64,000 nt of DNA from positions 39,783 to 103,782 of the forward strand of contig JAGVSM010000216.1 in assembly GCA_022494885.1 (NCBI GenBank), given 5' to 3'. Below, piece after piece: positions 31,081-40,725 of the stretch (the first letter of the stretch is position 1; the number at the start of each line of letters is the position of its first letter). The notes beneath the pieces are model-generated. The model was given only the letters and a program-made list of their open reading frames with translations, was not told where the DNA came from and did no database searches. Source of the stretch: Micrasema longulum (taxonomy: Eukaryota; Arthropoda; Insecta; Trichoptera; Brachycentridae). The position numbers were made by a program, and so were the translations under genes.

Positions 31081-31369
31081 TTTCAAATAATAAAAATAGT
31101 TGTTTTTTTTTTATCTTCAAATCGACATTTTCACACCGGATTTGGAAAGAAAAAATTGTACAACTATGCTGGATTTTATACAGAAAATATTTATCCTTGC
31201 TACGCGAGGAATGAATGTGATCCAATATAGCAATAAATATATGTAAGAGAGAGCACAAAGATAGAACTTATAACTAGAAAAACGGAGGCGCTGTTCAGTG
31301 GTTGATGTTTATGTAAATCAGATTTATATATATATATATATATATGTATATATTTATAGTTGGATAATT
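31081..31369. other. Unassigned, with (TA)n at 31325-31345
   Basis: AT-rich; one short dinucleotide run. Confidence 0.5.
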
Positions 31370-31830
31370 TATATAGCGCCTTTTTTGTGAAAATCACCTC
31401 AAGGGCGCTGTACAATTAATAAATATCCCAGTACGTCTTGCAGCTACAGAGCGCATGGACGGTTGGGATTCTAGTTCCTCGTTTTCAATTAAGATCAATA
31501 AAAATTATAACAGATAGGAGCTAGATTACAGGACGTCTTGCAGCTACAGAGCGCATAGACAGTTAGAAATTTAGCTCCCATTTACACATTTTAAAAATTG
31601 ACAAATAAATTTAGTGTATTAATGATACTTAAAAAAAATAAAAATAATATGAATAGTAAAAAGGAGTAAGATTACAACACGTCTTGCAGCTACTAAGCGC
31701 ATAGACGATTGGAATTCTAGACCCCATTTATAAAATTTAGGTATTTTTAAGTTGGTATATGAAAGCTAGATAACCAATCATCGTGCAGCTACAAAGCGCA
31801 TGGACGAGTGGAATTCTAGCAAAGTTAGAA
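31370..31830. repeat. Hairpin array: AGCGCC hairpin plus four spaced units
   Basis: An AGCGCC...GGCGCT stem-loop (31372-31416) is followed by four copies of a unit with core GTCTTGCAGCTACAGAGCGC, at about 31434, 31534, 31682 and 31786, spaced about 100-150 bp. Each can fold with CGTC/GACG outer and GCT/AGC inner pairing, and most go on to GGAATTCTAG. Related units are at 49640-50110. The core is better conserved than the spacers. Confidence 0.85.
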
Positions 31831-32340
31831 TGATATCAATAAATTTATAAAAAATAGAGCATAGTAGTAAGTTTGTCAAGTGTTCATGCCAAGAACTAAG
31901 CAATAAAAAACTAAATAAATAAAGCACTGTATCAACTCCATGGTTAACAAAGGGAGAGGTAGATGTCCGAAGAGAATCTTTTGTAGATAGTAGGTAGATA
32001 TCGTCACCATGTGGTCCACTAGGCTGCTAGAGAATTTCTGGAAACACGCGTGTGTAGACTGGGGGATTATGCCTATTGTTCCAACGACTTGGTCGGTTAT
32101 TGACAATAATGAGAGACGCACGCATGTGAGATAACCGGCGTATTCATGATTTTCAATTAATTTCGCTATAACAGGGCTAAATTATGTAAATTTTAATAAA
32201 TTATCGAAATGGAATTATAACACAGTATGTCGCCGTGTTTTTTAAATCTTCAATCAAATGTCTGAACTTTAGAATGTTCCGTCTTTTGATTGTGGTAACA
32301 CAAAGTTATAATCACCGCGCGCAAATAAATAATTTACCAC
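31831..32340. other. Stretch with no recognised feature
   Basis: An 81-codon minus-strand frame (32121-31876) has no motif. Confidence 0.45.
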
Positions 32341-32450
32341 AGGGTCTAACTTATAAACCTGGAATAAAGCATAGGCATGGTTGTAGAATAAAAATGGGAA
32401 TACCACTACGCTTAGGCGCAACTGTATACCAGGTTTATAAGTAAGACCCA
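32341..32450. mobile_element. 110-bp fold-back MITE
   Basis: GGGTCTAACTTATAAACCTGG (32342-32362) pairs with CCAGGTTTATAAGTAAGACCC (32429-32449), one mismatch. The inner CGCCTAAGCG..AGTGG-type sequence recurs at 53450-53510 (opposite orientation), so it is a dispersed element. Confidence 0.85.
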
Positions 32451-32654
32451 CAATCTTTTAAGAGATATTATTGATAAAATCATAGGTGTACATATTTACA
32501 GCGTAGTGTGTTCATCCAATTGAATTAAGTAACGCATTAATACGAAGGTCGCCAGTAATACAATGATTATAAGTGGTGGCTCTAACCGTAGAGGTTAAAT
32601 ACTAGTAAAACAGTACAAATTAGCACGAGGTCGAAGTTTAATAGCATTTCCAGT
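32451..32654. other. Unassigned
   Basis: No feature seen. Confidence 0.4.
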
Positions 32655-32716
32655 GAGTGTCGGAACACATCCACGACAGACGTCCCGAAGCGCTGCGCGC
32701 TGGTGCGGCGTATCTA
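32655..32716. other. Short CpG-rich block
   Basis: CGACAGACGTCCCGAAGCGC then TGCGCGCTGGTGCGGCG in AT-rich DNA. The minus strand has a consensus-like splice donor GTAAGT right after it (32715-32720 region), the plus strand a TTTCCAG before it. Could be a small exon or promoter patch; not resolvable. Confidence 0.3.
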
Positions 32717-33235
32717 CTTACAATTTAATCTCTCTATCTGATGCGATATTTTCATTTTTATTTAATTATTTTTGAAACCAACACAGTCATAGTAATAAAC
32801 AATACATAAAGAATAACAACAAATAACAAGACCAATTATGGGTTTCATATTGTATTTATTTTTATCTTATAATTGCGATGGCATATACTTATTTTTTGCT
32901 TTTTTTTGCATTTTTTAAAACATTATTTGAAAACATAAATAATATTTTTTTTCGCTTCTTATATTTAAGTTAGTAGTAATTAATATTTTACAAATATTTA
33001 GTGTTATGTTTTCATGTAAAGGATCTTTACCGAAGAGCCATATTAATTGGCTTGGCGAGTCCTGTAAAAAAAAATAAAAAAAATGTTATTTTGTATGTAA
33101 ATAATGCATAAATAAAACAAAAATATAAAGAAACAAAACGTACAGTTCGAAAGGGGTGAAAGGAAATGGGATGGGAAAATAGGGAAGGAAGAGAAGAAGA
33201 AGATATAGTAAGTAAATATAAAACGATGAAAAAAG
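32717..33235. other. AT-rich stretch, nothing recognised
   Basis: No feature seen. Confidence 0.5.
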
Positions 33236-33400
33236 AAATAAAAATGCACATAAATGTACACATACATGCATATACATACACACACACACATCCATATATA
33301 TATACATACATACACATATATACATACACATACATACACATACATACATATACTCACATGAACATGCATATACACACATGAACATATACGCATACACTAA
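33236..33400. repeat. CATA/CACA microsatellite
   Basis: ACATACAC/ATAC-type run for about 165 bp. All long minus-strand frames here (Met/Tyr/Cys/Val-rich) are translations of this repeat. Confidence 0.9.
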
Positions 33401-34105
33401 TGCACATACTTTCGCGTACCTATATATAATTAATAATAAATAATGAACACTAATAAGTAAAACGATAAAAAAATAGTAACCAACAATTTTGCTCTTATGA
33501 CATCTCTATCGCAATTTTGATACATTTTTAAAACAGTATTATTGTTCGTTAAATATATCTATGATCTAAGATCTATCTATCAACAAAAAAATCGCGAACT
33601 ACGAGTAAGAAGGAAAAAGAAGCTTTGGATATGTACAAATCTTTGTCAAAAACCATTAATTGTAACCACAAAGTATGTTAATGATTATGATTTTTTGGTA
33701 GCCATGCAAAGTTGCGTTTATTGCTGATTAATCTTATTAAGTTACTTGATCTATGTCCGTTTTCTAAGATATTTTTTTTTGAAAAGATCATTTTACACAT
33801 ATATTATTTAATAAACAAGACTATCATATACAATAGCATAAAATTAGAAACGAAACAATAAAATAATAATCTATGACAATCAAATATATTCGACAAACAT
33901 AATTTGATCCAGGTATATTATTATTATATGTGTTAGGAATTGAGTAATTAATTGATTTACGGACGAATTAAGTCCGTTTAACAAGGTAAAATACGTTTTG
34001 TTATAATATATACAGATACAATCACATCTCGTTAAATCACGTCTGAAAAAACATCTCCTTTCTCTTCCTTAATCTCTCCTTCTTTCCTTTTTCCTCTTCT
34101 TTCCT
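33401..34105. other. AT-rich stretch, nothing recognised
   Basis: No feature seen. Confidence 0.5.
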
Positions 34106-34560
34106 TTTTCCTATTTTTTTATTTTATTTTTTTTTATTTCAAAATACAAAAATGTACAAAAACACAATTGTTTTCTTATGAGTTAGCAAACTCATTCTGG
34201 GATTGATACAATAAGAGATTATAAGATAAAAATAAAAATACATTTAGTTGAACATAATTAAAACAAAAATGGACATATCTCGGAGACCTTTTTAAAAACA
34301 AATAATAATATATTATTTAACATTAAATTACATGGGTCAAGGGTTATCGAGAAATAATTTGAGGAAATGATTTTTTAGTGTTATTTGACTTTCATTCGTA
34401 GACTGGTAAGAAATTGATTTAAAGTGAATAGGCAGGAGGTTATATTGAGTAGTGGCAATGTAGAGGCAAAGTGAGTAGAAGGAGTGAGGAGTGATATTGA
34501 GAAATAATATTGATGTACGTCATTTATATACAAATCCAGTTATATCTTTTTTTATATATC
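34106..34560 (-). mobile_element. LINE 3' end, minus strand
   Basis: Reverse T-rich tail at 34110-34140. Upstream in element orientation a frame gives 'LLPIHFKSISYQSTNES' and 'ITLKNHFLKLF', weakly like a LINE C-terminus. No RT core. Confidence 0.45.
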
Positions 34561-34621
34561 TTTAGCTGTTTAATTTTTGTTTTCTTTGGACAATGTTTTG
34601 TAATTTGAATTTATAAAAATT

Positions 34622-35080
34622 AACTTTTATTTCATTGGTTGGTTAGATGGAGTTGCCATTTGGCAATAAGCCAAAATACAATTAACATTATGTAAAAAAG
34701 TTAAATAAATAAAAATACAAAACAATTGAAATAAAGAAAATTAAAGCCAGGACATAAATTAAATAATAATTACTACCTCAAGATAAGATCTGGTTTATCT
34801 TAGTGATTGTTTAAATCTAGAAAGACCTACACCAAAAAAGTTCAGATCTTGTCTCGAGTTTACAATATGACACAATCGGAACATTGGTGCATGCAAGTCA
34901 TCGTTTGTGCTGTGCTGACCAAGGAACACCACATTATTTTCTATTTAGGTGTAGCACATTGATAATAAATTTGGGAATAGTTCTGATATTTTTATCACAA
35001 CTGATTCACAAATCAAAATAGGTCTTGTACCTCTAATTTAAACTTAAATGCACCTTAATTACATTAAGAATGACACTTAT
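34622..35080 (-). mobile_element. CR1/Jockey-type LINE 3' end
   Basis: Minus-strand coding ends at the stop 34797-34795 after 'DDLHAPMFRLCHIVNSRQDL' and 'NFFGVGLSRFKQSLR'. This corresponds closely to the C-terminus of the full LINE ('PLPRMIRRVNDHQDL...FFTNQLKNLYS') and of 44577-44720. The 3' UTR contains the TTGCCAAATGGCAA palindrome (34657-34670) shared with 9873 and ends with an AATAAAAG tail near 34622. 5'-truncated; upstream coding is too decayed to follow. Confidence 0.75.
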
Positions 35081-35289
35081 TATGAGTTTTTTTTTATAAA
35101 ATCGATGGTAACTGGTTCCAGATGGAATATTTTTCATTTTGAATTTTCCATTTGAATTTTGAAAAGATACTTTTATAAATGACGTAAATAAACAATGTTC
35201 TTTGTTTTTCTTGTTGTTCTCAATACGTGCTTTTACCAGTTACTTTTTACCAGGGCATTATGCTCCGCTTCCGGACACACGACCTAAGT

Positions 35290-35600
35290 TCATTACGAGG
35301 AGCACCCACTGTAGAGGTCAGGGCCTATTGGGGCTGTCTCAGCTCCCAGCCTTGTCAGTTCATCAGCTGCCTAGTTACTTTCGATGTTTGAGTGTTCATA
35401 GAAAACGATGTCACGCTGTTACACTCACCGATATCCTAACCAATCTTCTGAACACATCCTGTGGTCTTGTCCCTTTCCTCTTCTCTATTATTACCGAATG
35501 GAGCTTCTCGCTACTATCCGTGGCCCTGTTATAGGTCCTGTCGGATATACAAATCTGTGCCAAAAAGAATTTCAAGGCTTACAAAAAGTTTTGTAATCAT
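35290..35600 (+). mobile_element. RNase H-type LINE with 5' inversion
   Basis: Two pieces in opposite orientation. Minus strand 35400-35299: 'HSNIESN', one stop, then 'AADELTRLGAETAPIGPDLY', the GHxxIxGNxxADxLArxGa end of a LINE RNase H domain. Plus strand from 35408: 'CYTHRYPNQSSEHILWSCP' (C-x3-H...H-x4-C zinc-knuckle-like end typical of R1/I/LOA-type ORF2), then 'YYYRMELLATIRGPVIGP' and a stop at 35594-35596. In an intact protein RNase H precedes this knuckle, so the 5' piece is inverted relative to the 3' piece, as in twin-primed insertions. Confidence 0.7.
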
Positions 35601-35729
35601 TTCGGCGAATTGATCATGTCCAATCAATTTAATCTCAGGCAGTGAAGAATTCACTTAATTCTCTTCTCAATCCAATGAAGTACATATAATGTACTTCTGG
35701 ATTACTTTCTTTCAGCACAAATATGCTAA

Positions 35730-35909
35730 GGCTACCAGATTTCAGAGAGCTCCTTCGGGCAGCTTTTCTCGTTTGACAACGAGCAAATTTTCCGTGTATG
35801 TGAGTACTGCCAAGGAGACTTATGTCCTCAGATGCGGTGTGCGGTATGTGGTGGGAAAGCTGTTTCACTCACCGACATAATTGAGCACCTGCGGGTACAA
35901 GAATTATAA
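35730..35909 (+). CDS. Possible terminal exon of a Cys-rich protein
   Basis: A frame open from 35730 to the stop 35907-35909 encodes 59 residues with five Cys: 'RVCEYCQGDLCPQMRCAVCG', followed by 'GKAVSLTDIIEHLRVQEL'. The C-x2-C ... C-x2-C spacing suggests a zinc-binding unit with a final helix ending in H. Upstream lie a pyrimidine-rich stretch and AG sites (TTTCTTTCAG at 35706-35715, later CCAG at 35735-35738); AAAATAAA follows at about 35970. Composition is more balanced than the surroundings. No family is recognised; it could equally be a captured or transposon-derived piece. The exact 5' boundary is unknown. Confidence 0.3.
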   Translation, partial: GYQISESSFGQLFSFDNEQIFRVCEYCQGDLCPQMRCAVCGGKAVSLTDIIEHLRVQEL

Positions 35910-36016
35910 TGTTTATTAAGAATTGATCTCAACCGAGTTCAGTTCTTTTCAAGAAGCCTGTCTATCTGAGAAAATAAAAATTCTTTTGTTTTCGTATTGT
36001 CTGCGCAAATTTTCGT

Positions 36017-36334
36017 GTGCATAAAATTGTGAATATTATATTTTCTACACAAAATGATCCTACACAGAATTACGTAACCAAGTACAAGGAATTATTTTTT
36101 TATAATTTTATTAGGCGTCTGCGTCTCCGTCCCAAACTATTAACACATTACAACAAATATTGTAAAAACTCAGTACAAGGGACCGAATTGTTCGGAGTCC
36201 AAACGGACAAAATAAAAGCATGGAACACTTCCAAAAATAAGTTATTTATTGAGTGCCAGACTTTATTGCTTCAAAGTGTAGAAGTTTTGTGTGGGCTAGC
36301 TTTTTTAACCAGTCCTTGCTCGAGATGCGTTTAA
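36017..36334 (+). CDS. Unidentified 105-codon frame
   Basis: Open for 105 codons from an ATG, with 'KYKELFFYNFIRRLRLRP' and 'LFGVQTDKIKAWNTSKNK' in its middle and Cys residues near the end. It resembles no family I can name. A second frame downstream (36381-36569) has acidic residues at its end. Both may be remnants of a LINE or of the same unknown locus as 35730-35909. Confidence 0.15.
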   Translation: MHKIVNIIFSTQNDPTQNYVTKYKELFFYNFIRRLRLRPKLLTHYNKYCKNSVQGTELFGVQTDKIKAWNTSKNKLFIECQTLLLQSVEVLCGLAFLTSPCSRCV

Positions 36335-36790
36335 ACTCATTTTTCTTTGGTTACAGAAAATAACAAAAATAAATTATACCTTGCTTTTAAATTCCATCCC
36401 AGGACCATGGAAAATTTGTGAATGTTTTAGAATTTCACATCGTTGCTACCTAAAGTTAGCGAGTTTGATTTTATGCCGGAGTGGTCGGAGAAAAGTTTGT
36501 CTTAAGAGCAGCACAGTTAACATAGAAATTAATGATAATGATGATGAAATGAATACTAAACTTATCTGACTTTGGTCAAAGCTTTAAAGGTTTTAAATAC
36601 CCGGAGGCTCCCGTGATGGTAACGTAAAGCTTTCGGCTAGAATAAGCTTATGCCGGATATAAAGAGTCTTATATTTATTCCTGTAACGAAGTGAATCGTG
36701 GCATTTAACGTCGAAAGTTGTTAGTTATTTATTTATTTTTACTATGCACGGCTTAACTGCCTTTTATAAATATTTTTTTATATATTTATT
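36335..36790. other. Unassigned, ending in a reverse LINE-like tail
   Basis: 'tgcacggcttaactgccttt' at 36745-36764 resembles the 1459-1571 tails. Confidence 0.4.
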
Positions 36791-37042
36791 CCTGGGCCCC
36801 GATTACAATGAGAAGTTAACATTTAGTTTCAATTTTAGCTCCAAAGTAAAATTAATTTTTCTGTATGAAAAACAGAATACGCATTCATTTTTTTCTTTAA
36901 ATCAAGTTTAATTATAGATTTCCGACGAAGATACGTCAAATATTCATACAAATATAATAATTTTCGTACACACATATCGGTTATTCTTTATAGACAGTCG
37001 AAGATAACTCTGTTAACTACCCATTGTAATCGGGGCCCTGGT
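36791..37042. mobile_element. MITE with CTGGGCCCCGATTACAATG ends
   Basis: Left CCTGGGCCCCGATTACAATG (36791) and right CATTGTAATCGGGGCCCTGG (37022-37041) are inverted repeats of about 19 bp; pairing continues weakly with AGTTAAC/GTTAAC. Interior about 210 bp, AT-rich, non-coding. Confidence 0.85.
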
Positions 37043-37239
37043 GTTACAAAAGTGTCTTTTTTCCTGTGTTTGCCAGTTTATATTGTGAATTCAAAGCTGA
37101 AAGTCGAGCCTTTCAACGCTAATTCACGTTTACTGACTACAAGTTAAGTTTCGGAACTTAGGTTGAATGGAACACAAGACGGGTGCTTAGCGCTGCATTT
37201 ATATCTAAGACTCTATATATTTAAAATTGTGAATTGTAG
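37043..37239. other. Unassigned
   Basis: No feature seen. Confidence 0.4.
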
Positions 37240-37392
37240 TTTATCATCATTGTCATTCCCTTCCCGCACCTAATGGTGCATAGGGCACTGTATTAGTACA
37301 CCAATCGCAGCGTATTTTGATATAAAAAAATTACATGAAAGTAAAATTATCAGTTTTACGCTTCGGGTATCCAGGGACTATTTTTACTATAA
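37240..37392 (-). mobile_element. SINE-A, 5'-truncated
   Basis: 'cgcacctaatggtgcatagg', 'gcactgtattagtacaccaa' and 'gggtatccagggactat' in SINE-A order, minus strand; head missing. Confidence 0.75.
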
Positions 37393-37394
37393 AT

Positions 37395-37802
37395 ATATAT
37401 CATCTTAATATTTTCAAAGAGCGTACTAGGCTCTCAAGGACAAAAACTATTTTCGAGAGAGGAGTTATGGACTGAATTTTCCTTAGTGGGACGGATTTGA
37501 GGGGGAAACTCCTTGATGATTTTCCGAATGTTTGAGTTGACTGTTTACCATATTGATGTGCCACATATATATTTAAAAAAAAAAAAAAATTGTTAGTAAT
37601 CCTACTATATTGATGTGTTTTATATTTGTTTTTTATTGTTATCATTATTGTTTGTGTTTCTGATCTAATAAAATATTTTTGATGATGTACTCATGTGCCT
37701 GTGTCAATTAATTGCTCGTCCCAACTTAACACAGGACTTTTGGTCTCATGGAGTTGGGACTTATGTCTCAAATAATATGTAATAAATTGTCTTGAAATAA
37801 AT
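37395..37802 (+). mobile_element. LINE 3' end (same family as 41432, minus)
   Basis: A forward frame reads 'ERTRLSRTKTIFERGVMD' then, after a stop, 'LSGTDLRGKLLDDFPNV', parallel to 'FSKTIFRSVQVWILSKGID' of the minus-strand copy at 41432. The 3' UTRs share a stem-loop: CCCAAC..ACACAGG, then CCTCATGG/TCTCATGG, then GTTGGGA, ending in AAATAAAT. Confidence 0.65.
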
Positions 37803-37825
37803 AATATTTAAATATATTTTTATTT

Positions 37826-37853
37826 TTGCACCACAACGGGCCAGAAAGCCCAA
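37826..37853 (-). repeat. SINE-C 3' scrap
   Basis: 'tttttgcaccacaacgggcc' is the reverse 3' end of SINE-C. Confidence 0.6.
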
Positions 37854-37959
37854 TAGGGTAATACCACCTTTTTTAAATTTTAAAAGTAATAATGGTCTAT
37901 GAAATACCGTCGAGTAAAAAAATATTTTTTAATTCGTAATTTTGAATCGCCGCAAAAAC

Positions 37960-38475
37960 GGTCATTGCATTGGCCACGCGCCTAATACGTCACGGTTGAT
38001 GATAATTTTTAACTTTGTTCTTAACCTTTTTTAATTTATTTCAACAGAGATGGAAAACATTTTTGAGAAGGGAATATGGAAGTCTAGGCATTTACAGGGC
38101 TTATGACCGGTCATCGGCTGGTTTAAGTGGCTACTTTACACTCTGTGTAACATTCACCATTCTGCCCATGTTTGAACATCCACATTTTCTCAACTCTTCC
38201 ATCTGTTGACTTTTGTGAAGTTAAAGAGCTGAAACTTTTATCACGTGGGTGAGATACATCCGATTGAACCAAATTACCTACTATGTTTTTCCTCTCTGTT
38301 GAAATAAATTTAAATATAAATAACTCTCTAGGGAGGAAATCCAGCTAGTCTGCAAGCATTTGGACATACTCAAACATTATTCTTAGACCGTTTGAGTTGT
38401 TTTAGAACATCGTCACGAATCTTGACGTCACAATTGTTAATGCCAAACATGTCGCGTTTTTCTAGTGACATTTTT
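37960..38475 (+). repeat. Repeat G interrupted by R1
   Basis: 37969-38033 matches 22564-22630; 38440-38470 (GCCAAACATGTCGC) matches 23200-23220. R1 (38034-38395) lies between. Seems to be a G-family element invaded by R1. Confidence 0.5.
38034..38395 (+). repeat. R1 repeat, near-complete
   Basis: From 'tttcaacagagatggaaaac' through 'cttatgaccggtcatcggct', 'gaccttccatctgttg'-type and 'gtgggtgagatacatccg' blocks, to an inverted end 'tgtttttcctctctgttgaa' and 'ctagggaggaaatccagcta', ending at 'catactcaaacatt'. The inner CAACAGAG/CTCTGTTG pair makes the unit partly palindromic. Confidence 0.85.
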
Positions 38476-38599
38476 AAAATTTATTTTCTAAAGTTATTTA
38501 TGAAAAAATATCACCTTAATATCCATATTGATTTTTAAAATATAATTAATTGTTCTAAATCCATTTCATATATTTTTATCGATATTCGTATTTTCCTAT

Positions 38600-38729
38600 T
38601 ACAGTAGTGAATTAAAACACCGAAGCCAGGCTTACGAAAATTTAATTTTTGTGTTCTCATCGGGAATCGAACCCGTAACCTATCGTTCTTAAGTCAAGTG
38701 TTTTAACCATTACACCACGGAGGCCGCTA
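38600..38729 (-). mobile_element. SINE-C, 3'-incomplete
   Basis: Head GCGGCCTCCGTGGTGTAATG and box B GGTTCGATTCCCGATGAGAA on the minus strand, then A-rich linker and a decayed tail. Confidence 0.8.
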
Positions 38730-39039
38730 ATTGTAGTTACTGTAATTTTATATATGTACATAGCTGTATCGATATATCAAATTAAAAGGAACATCACGAG
38801 AATTAAAGTATGCAATCGATTCCATTAAACAAAAAGTATATCATACCATCTTTTCATAGTACTCCAAATTTACCACAGTGTGGTTCTGAAATTGAAATAC
38901 AGATGACGTCGTATTTAAACGTATCTCTTCTACATTCGCCTCTCCTCTCTCCTATAGAGAGAAATATATGTGTCAGGTTAAATAGGTTTCACGGCCACTG
39001 TTATCAATATGAATATTTTTTGGGTGATCCCATGTATGT
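38730..39039. other. Unassigned
   Basis: Contains a short CTCTCCTATAGAGAG inverted repeat near 38946. No other feature. Confidence 0.45.
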
Positions 39040-39185
39040 TGGATTCGTTCCGACGTTTTGGCTATCATTGCAGGAGCCATCTTCAGAGTAGTCTGTGTGT
39101 TTTGCAGAAAAAATAAGTGTTGATGAAGTTATTTGTACCGTGTCATATTTGTAGTGTGTAGTGCCGGAAACCATGTTAAGTTTAA
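39040..39185 (-). mobile_element. Penelope-like 3' end with hammerhead-like motif
   Basis: CTGAAGA-TGGCT-11 nt-AGCC-AAAAC (39086-39055, minus strand), one change from the copy at 24574-24543, and shared 'acacactacaaatatgac'-type upstream sequence. No endonuclease coding left. Confidence 0.6.
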
Positions 39186-39850
39186 TTTCAGCCTGTCGCA
39201 TAAACAGCTTAACCGATTTACGTGCGGTTTTTAGCAAAATGTAGATCTTTGCGATGCGCGTGTTCGTGGATATTAAAATCTTCAATCTAACATGTAAAAA
39301 ATAAGTTAGGAGCATAAATGTTTTGTTCATTTATCTACCAGGGTTGCATTCAAGAATAATAGATTTACAAAAAAAAGGAAGGATGTTGTTTTTTTTGTGT
39401 TTAAAATAAGTTTGTTTTTAAATGTTTACATGAAACATTTGCTTTTTATGGATCCTAATCTAATTTTTTTTCTTACATTCCGTATAATTTTTTCCCATTT
39501 ATTTCTTTTTACTGGATTTTTGGTCATTCTAAAATAATTTAAAGTGATATTCAATACATTTTTGAAAATTGCATTCACGAATAAAGTGCACCCCTGTTGG
39601 TGAGAAGAGCCGAGTTTGACATTTTCGAAAAGAACTGGATATTTAAAAATGAATTATCTAATGTTTTGGAATTCAACCATAAACAAAAACGTAGGTATCT
39701 ATTTAAATTCAATATTCATAATTTTTAGTTTTGGAATTCAATTATAAACAAGTACCTAGATACCTACTTATCAATGAAAATTCATTTTCCAAGATAATAG
39801 CAGGCAAGCCAACGTTCGGGCAGGAGAACGTCCGTCGGGTACGGTATTTA
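39186..39850 (+). mobile_element. Helitron, non-autonomous
   Basis: 5' block 'cttaaccgatttacgtgcgg' and 'aaatgtagatctttgcgatg'; middle 'gtgcacccctgttggtgaga' and GTACCTAGATACC; 3' end 'gcaggcaagccaacgttcgg' and CGTCCGTCGGGT before a decayed terminus. Same family as 42173 and 60050. A Penelope fragment abuts the 5' side, so the extreme 5' TC end is lost. Confidence 0.75.
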
Positions 39851-39865
39851 TATAAAGTGTTAAAT

Positions 39866-39965
39866 AAATAAATACTTTCACCGCAATATTTCACTGTCCC
39901 TGAAGCGTAAGACTGATCACCTTACCTTTATGTAACACATGATTGAGATAAATATAAACGATCGT
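39866..39965 (+). mobile_element. SINE-A, internal fragment
   Basis: 'tatttcactgtccctgaagc', 'gtaagactgatcaccttacc' and 'ttgagataaat' match the SINE-A body. Confidence 0.65.
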
Positions 39966-40311
39966 TAGGCATACCGTCTTGGTAATTGTCAAAAATTGTT
40001 TTAAAAGTATTTTCAAGCGAACATTCTTTTGCTTGAATTGGGATTCATTACAGTTTATAATCGCTTTGAATTGGGAATTTTTATCACAGAAGCCTATTTA
40101 AAATATAAATACGAACTTTTTAAAACTTTAATGAAGTAAGGAACGCGAAGTAAATTTTCGGGTTCATTAATTGGTTGGATTTGATCATATGACGACAATA
40201 TGTCAAGTCGGTAGAACATACTGAGGTAGATAGAGATAGTACAGAAGTTAAGTAAACCGTCTCGATCTCGACTTATTAAAGGTGTATTCATATAAAATAT
40301 TGTAATTTTAT
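39966..40311. other. Unassigned
   Basis: No feature seen. Confidence 0.45.
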
Positions 40312-40495
40312 GGAATCGGGTTGTGGTCTCGTGGCTAGTGTTGCAGATTCACGGATCGGAGGTCCGAGGTTCGAACTCCATTCTACCCCCTCTTGATTCC
40401 CATTTTCTAATGGTGAGTTATTTACAACTCGTTGAAAATGGCCCCAAAATCGAAATATTTGAGTAAATAATAAGAGCGCAAACATTTCCTTTTAA
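40312..40495 (+). mobile_element. SINE-B, full length
   Basis: Head GAATCGGGTTGTGGTCTCGT, intact box B-like GGTTCGAACTCC (40369-40380), then 'ttgattcccattttctaatg', 'gttgaaaatggccccaaaat' and 'tttgagtaaataataagagc'; A-rich end. The best SINE-B reference copy. Confidence 0.85.
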
Positions 40496-40644
40496 AAAAA
40501 AACTTATTGGTTTGCATTTAAAAAATTAAAACAAAAATCAACTACAAATCTTCACCATACTATGATGACTCTTTAAGTGCCAGTACTGGGACAAACCCAC
40601 TTGCTTTCCTTTTAAGGGTTCCTGAGAGTAGCCAATGCAATGCG
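40496..40644. other. Unassigned
   Basis: No feature seen. Confidence 0.4.
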
Positions 40645-40725
40645 TCGAAAACACTTATCCAGAGTTTTGGTTATATTTCACACGAAGCATTGTATTCTTC
40701 TTGCATCTGGACACGGAAAATATGA
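40645..40725 (+). repeat. Repeat E
   Basis: 'aacacttatccagagttttg', 'gcattgtattcttcttg' and 'atctggacacggaaaa' match 21068-21150. Confidence 0.6.

Noticed and set aside
31430..31830. CRISPR-like regularly spaced repeats
   Set aside because: Eukaryotic context, spacing of 100-150 bp, spacers related to each other, no cas genes.
33027..33397. Three overlapping minus-strand frames of 103-116 codons
   Set aside because: They translate a CATA/CACA microsatellite; Tyr/Met/Cys/Val repetition is a by-product.
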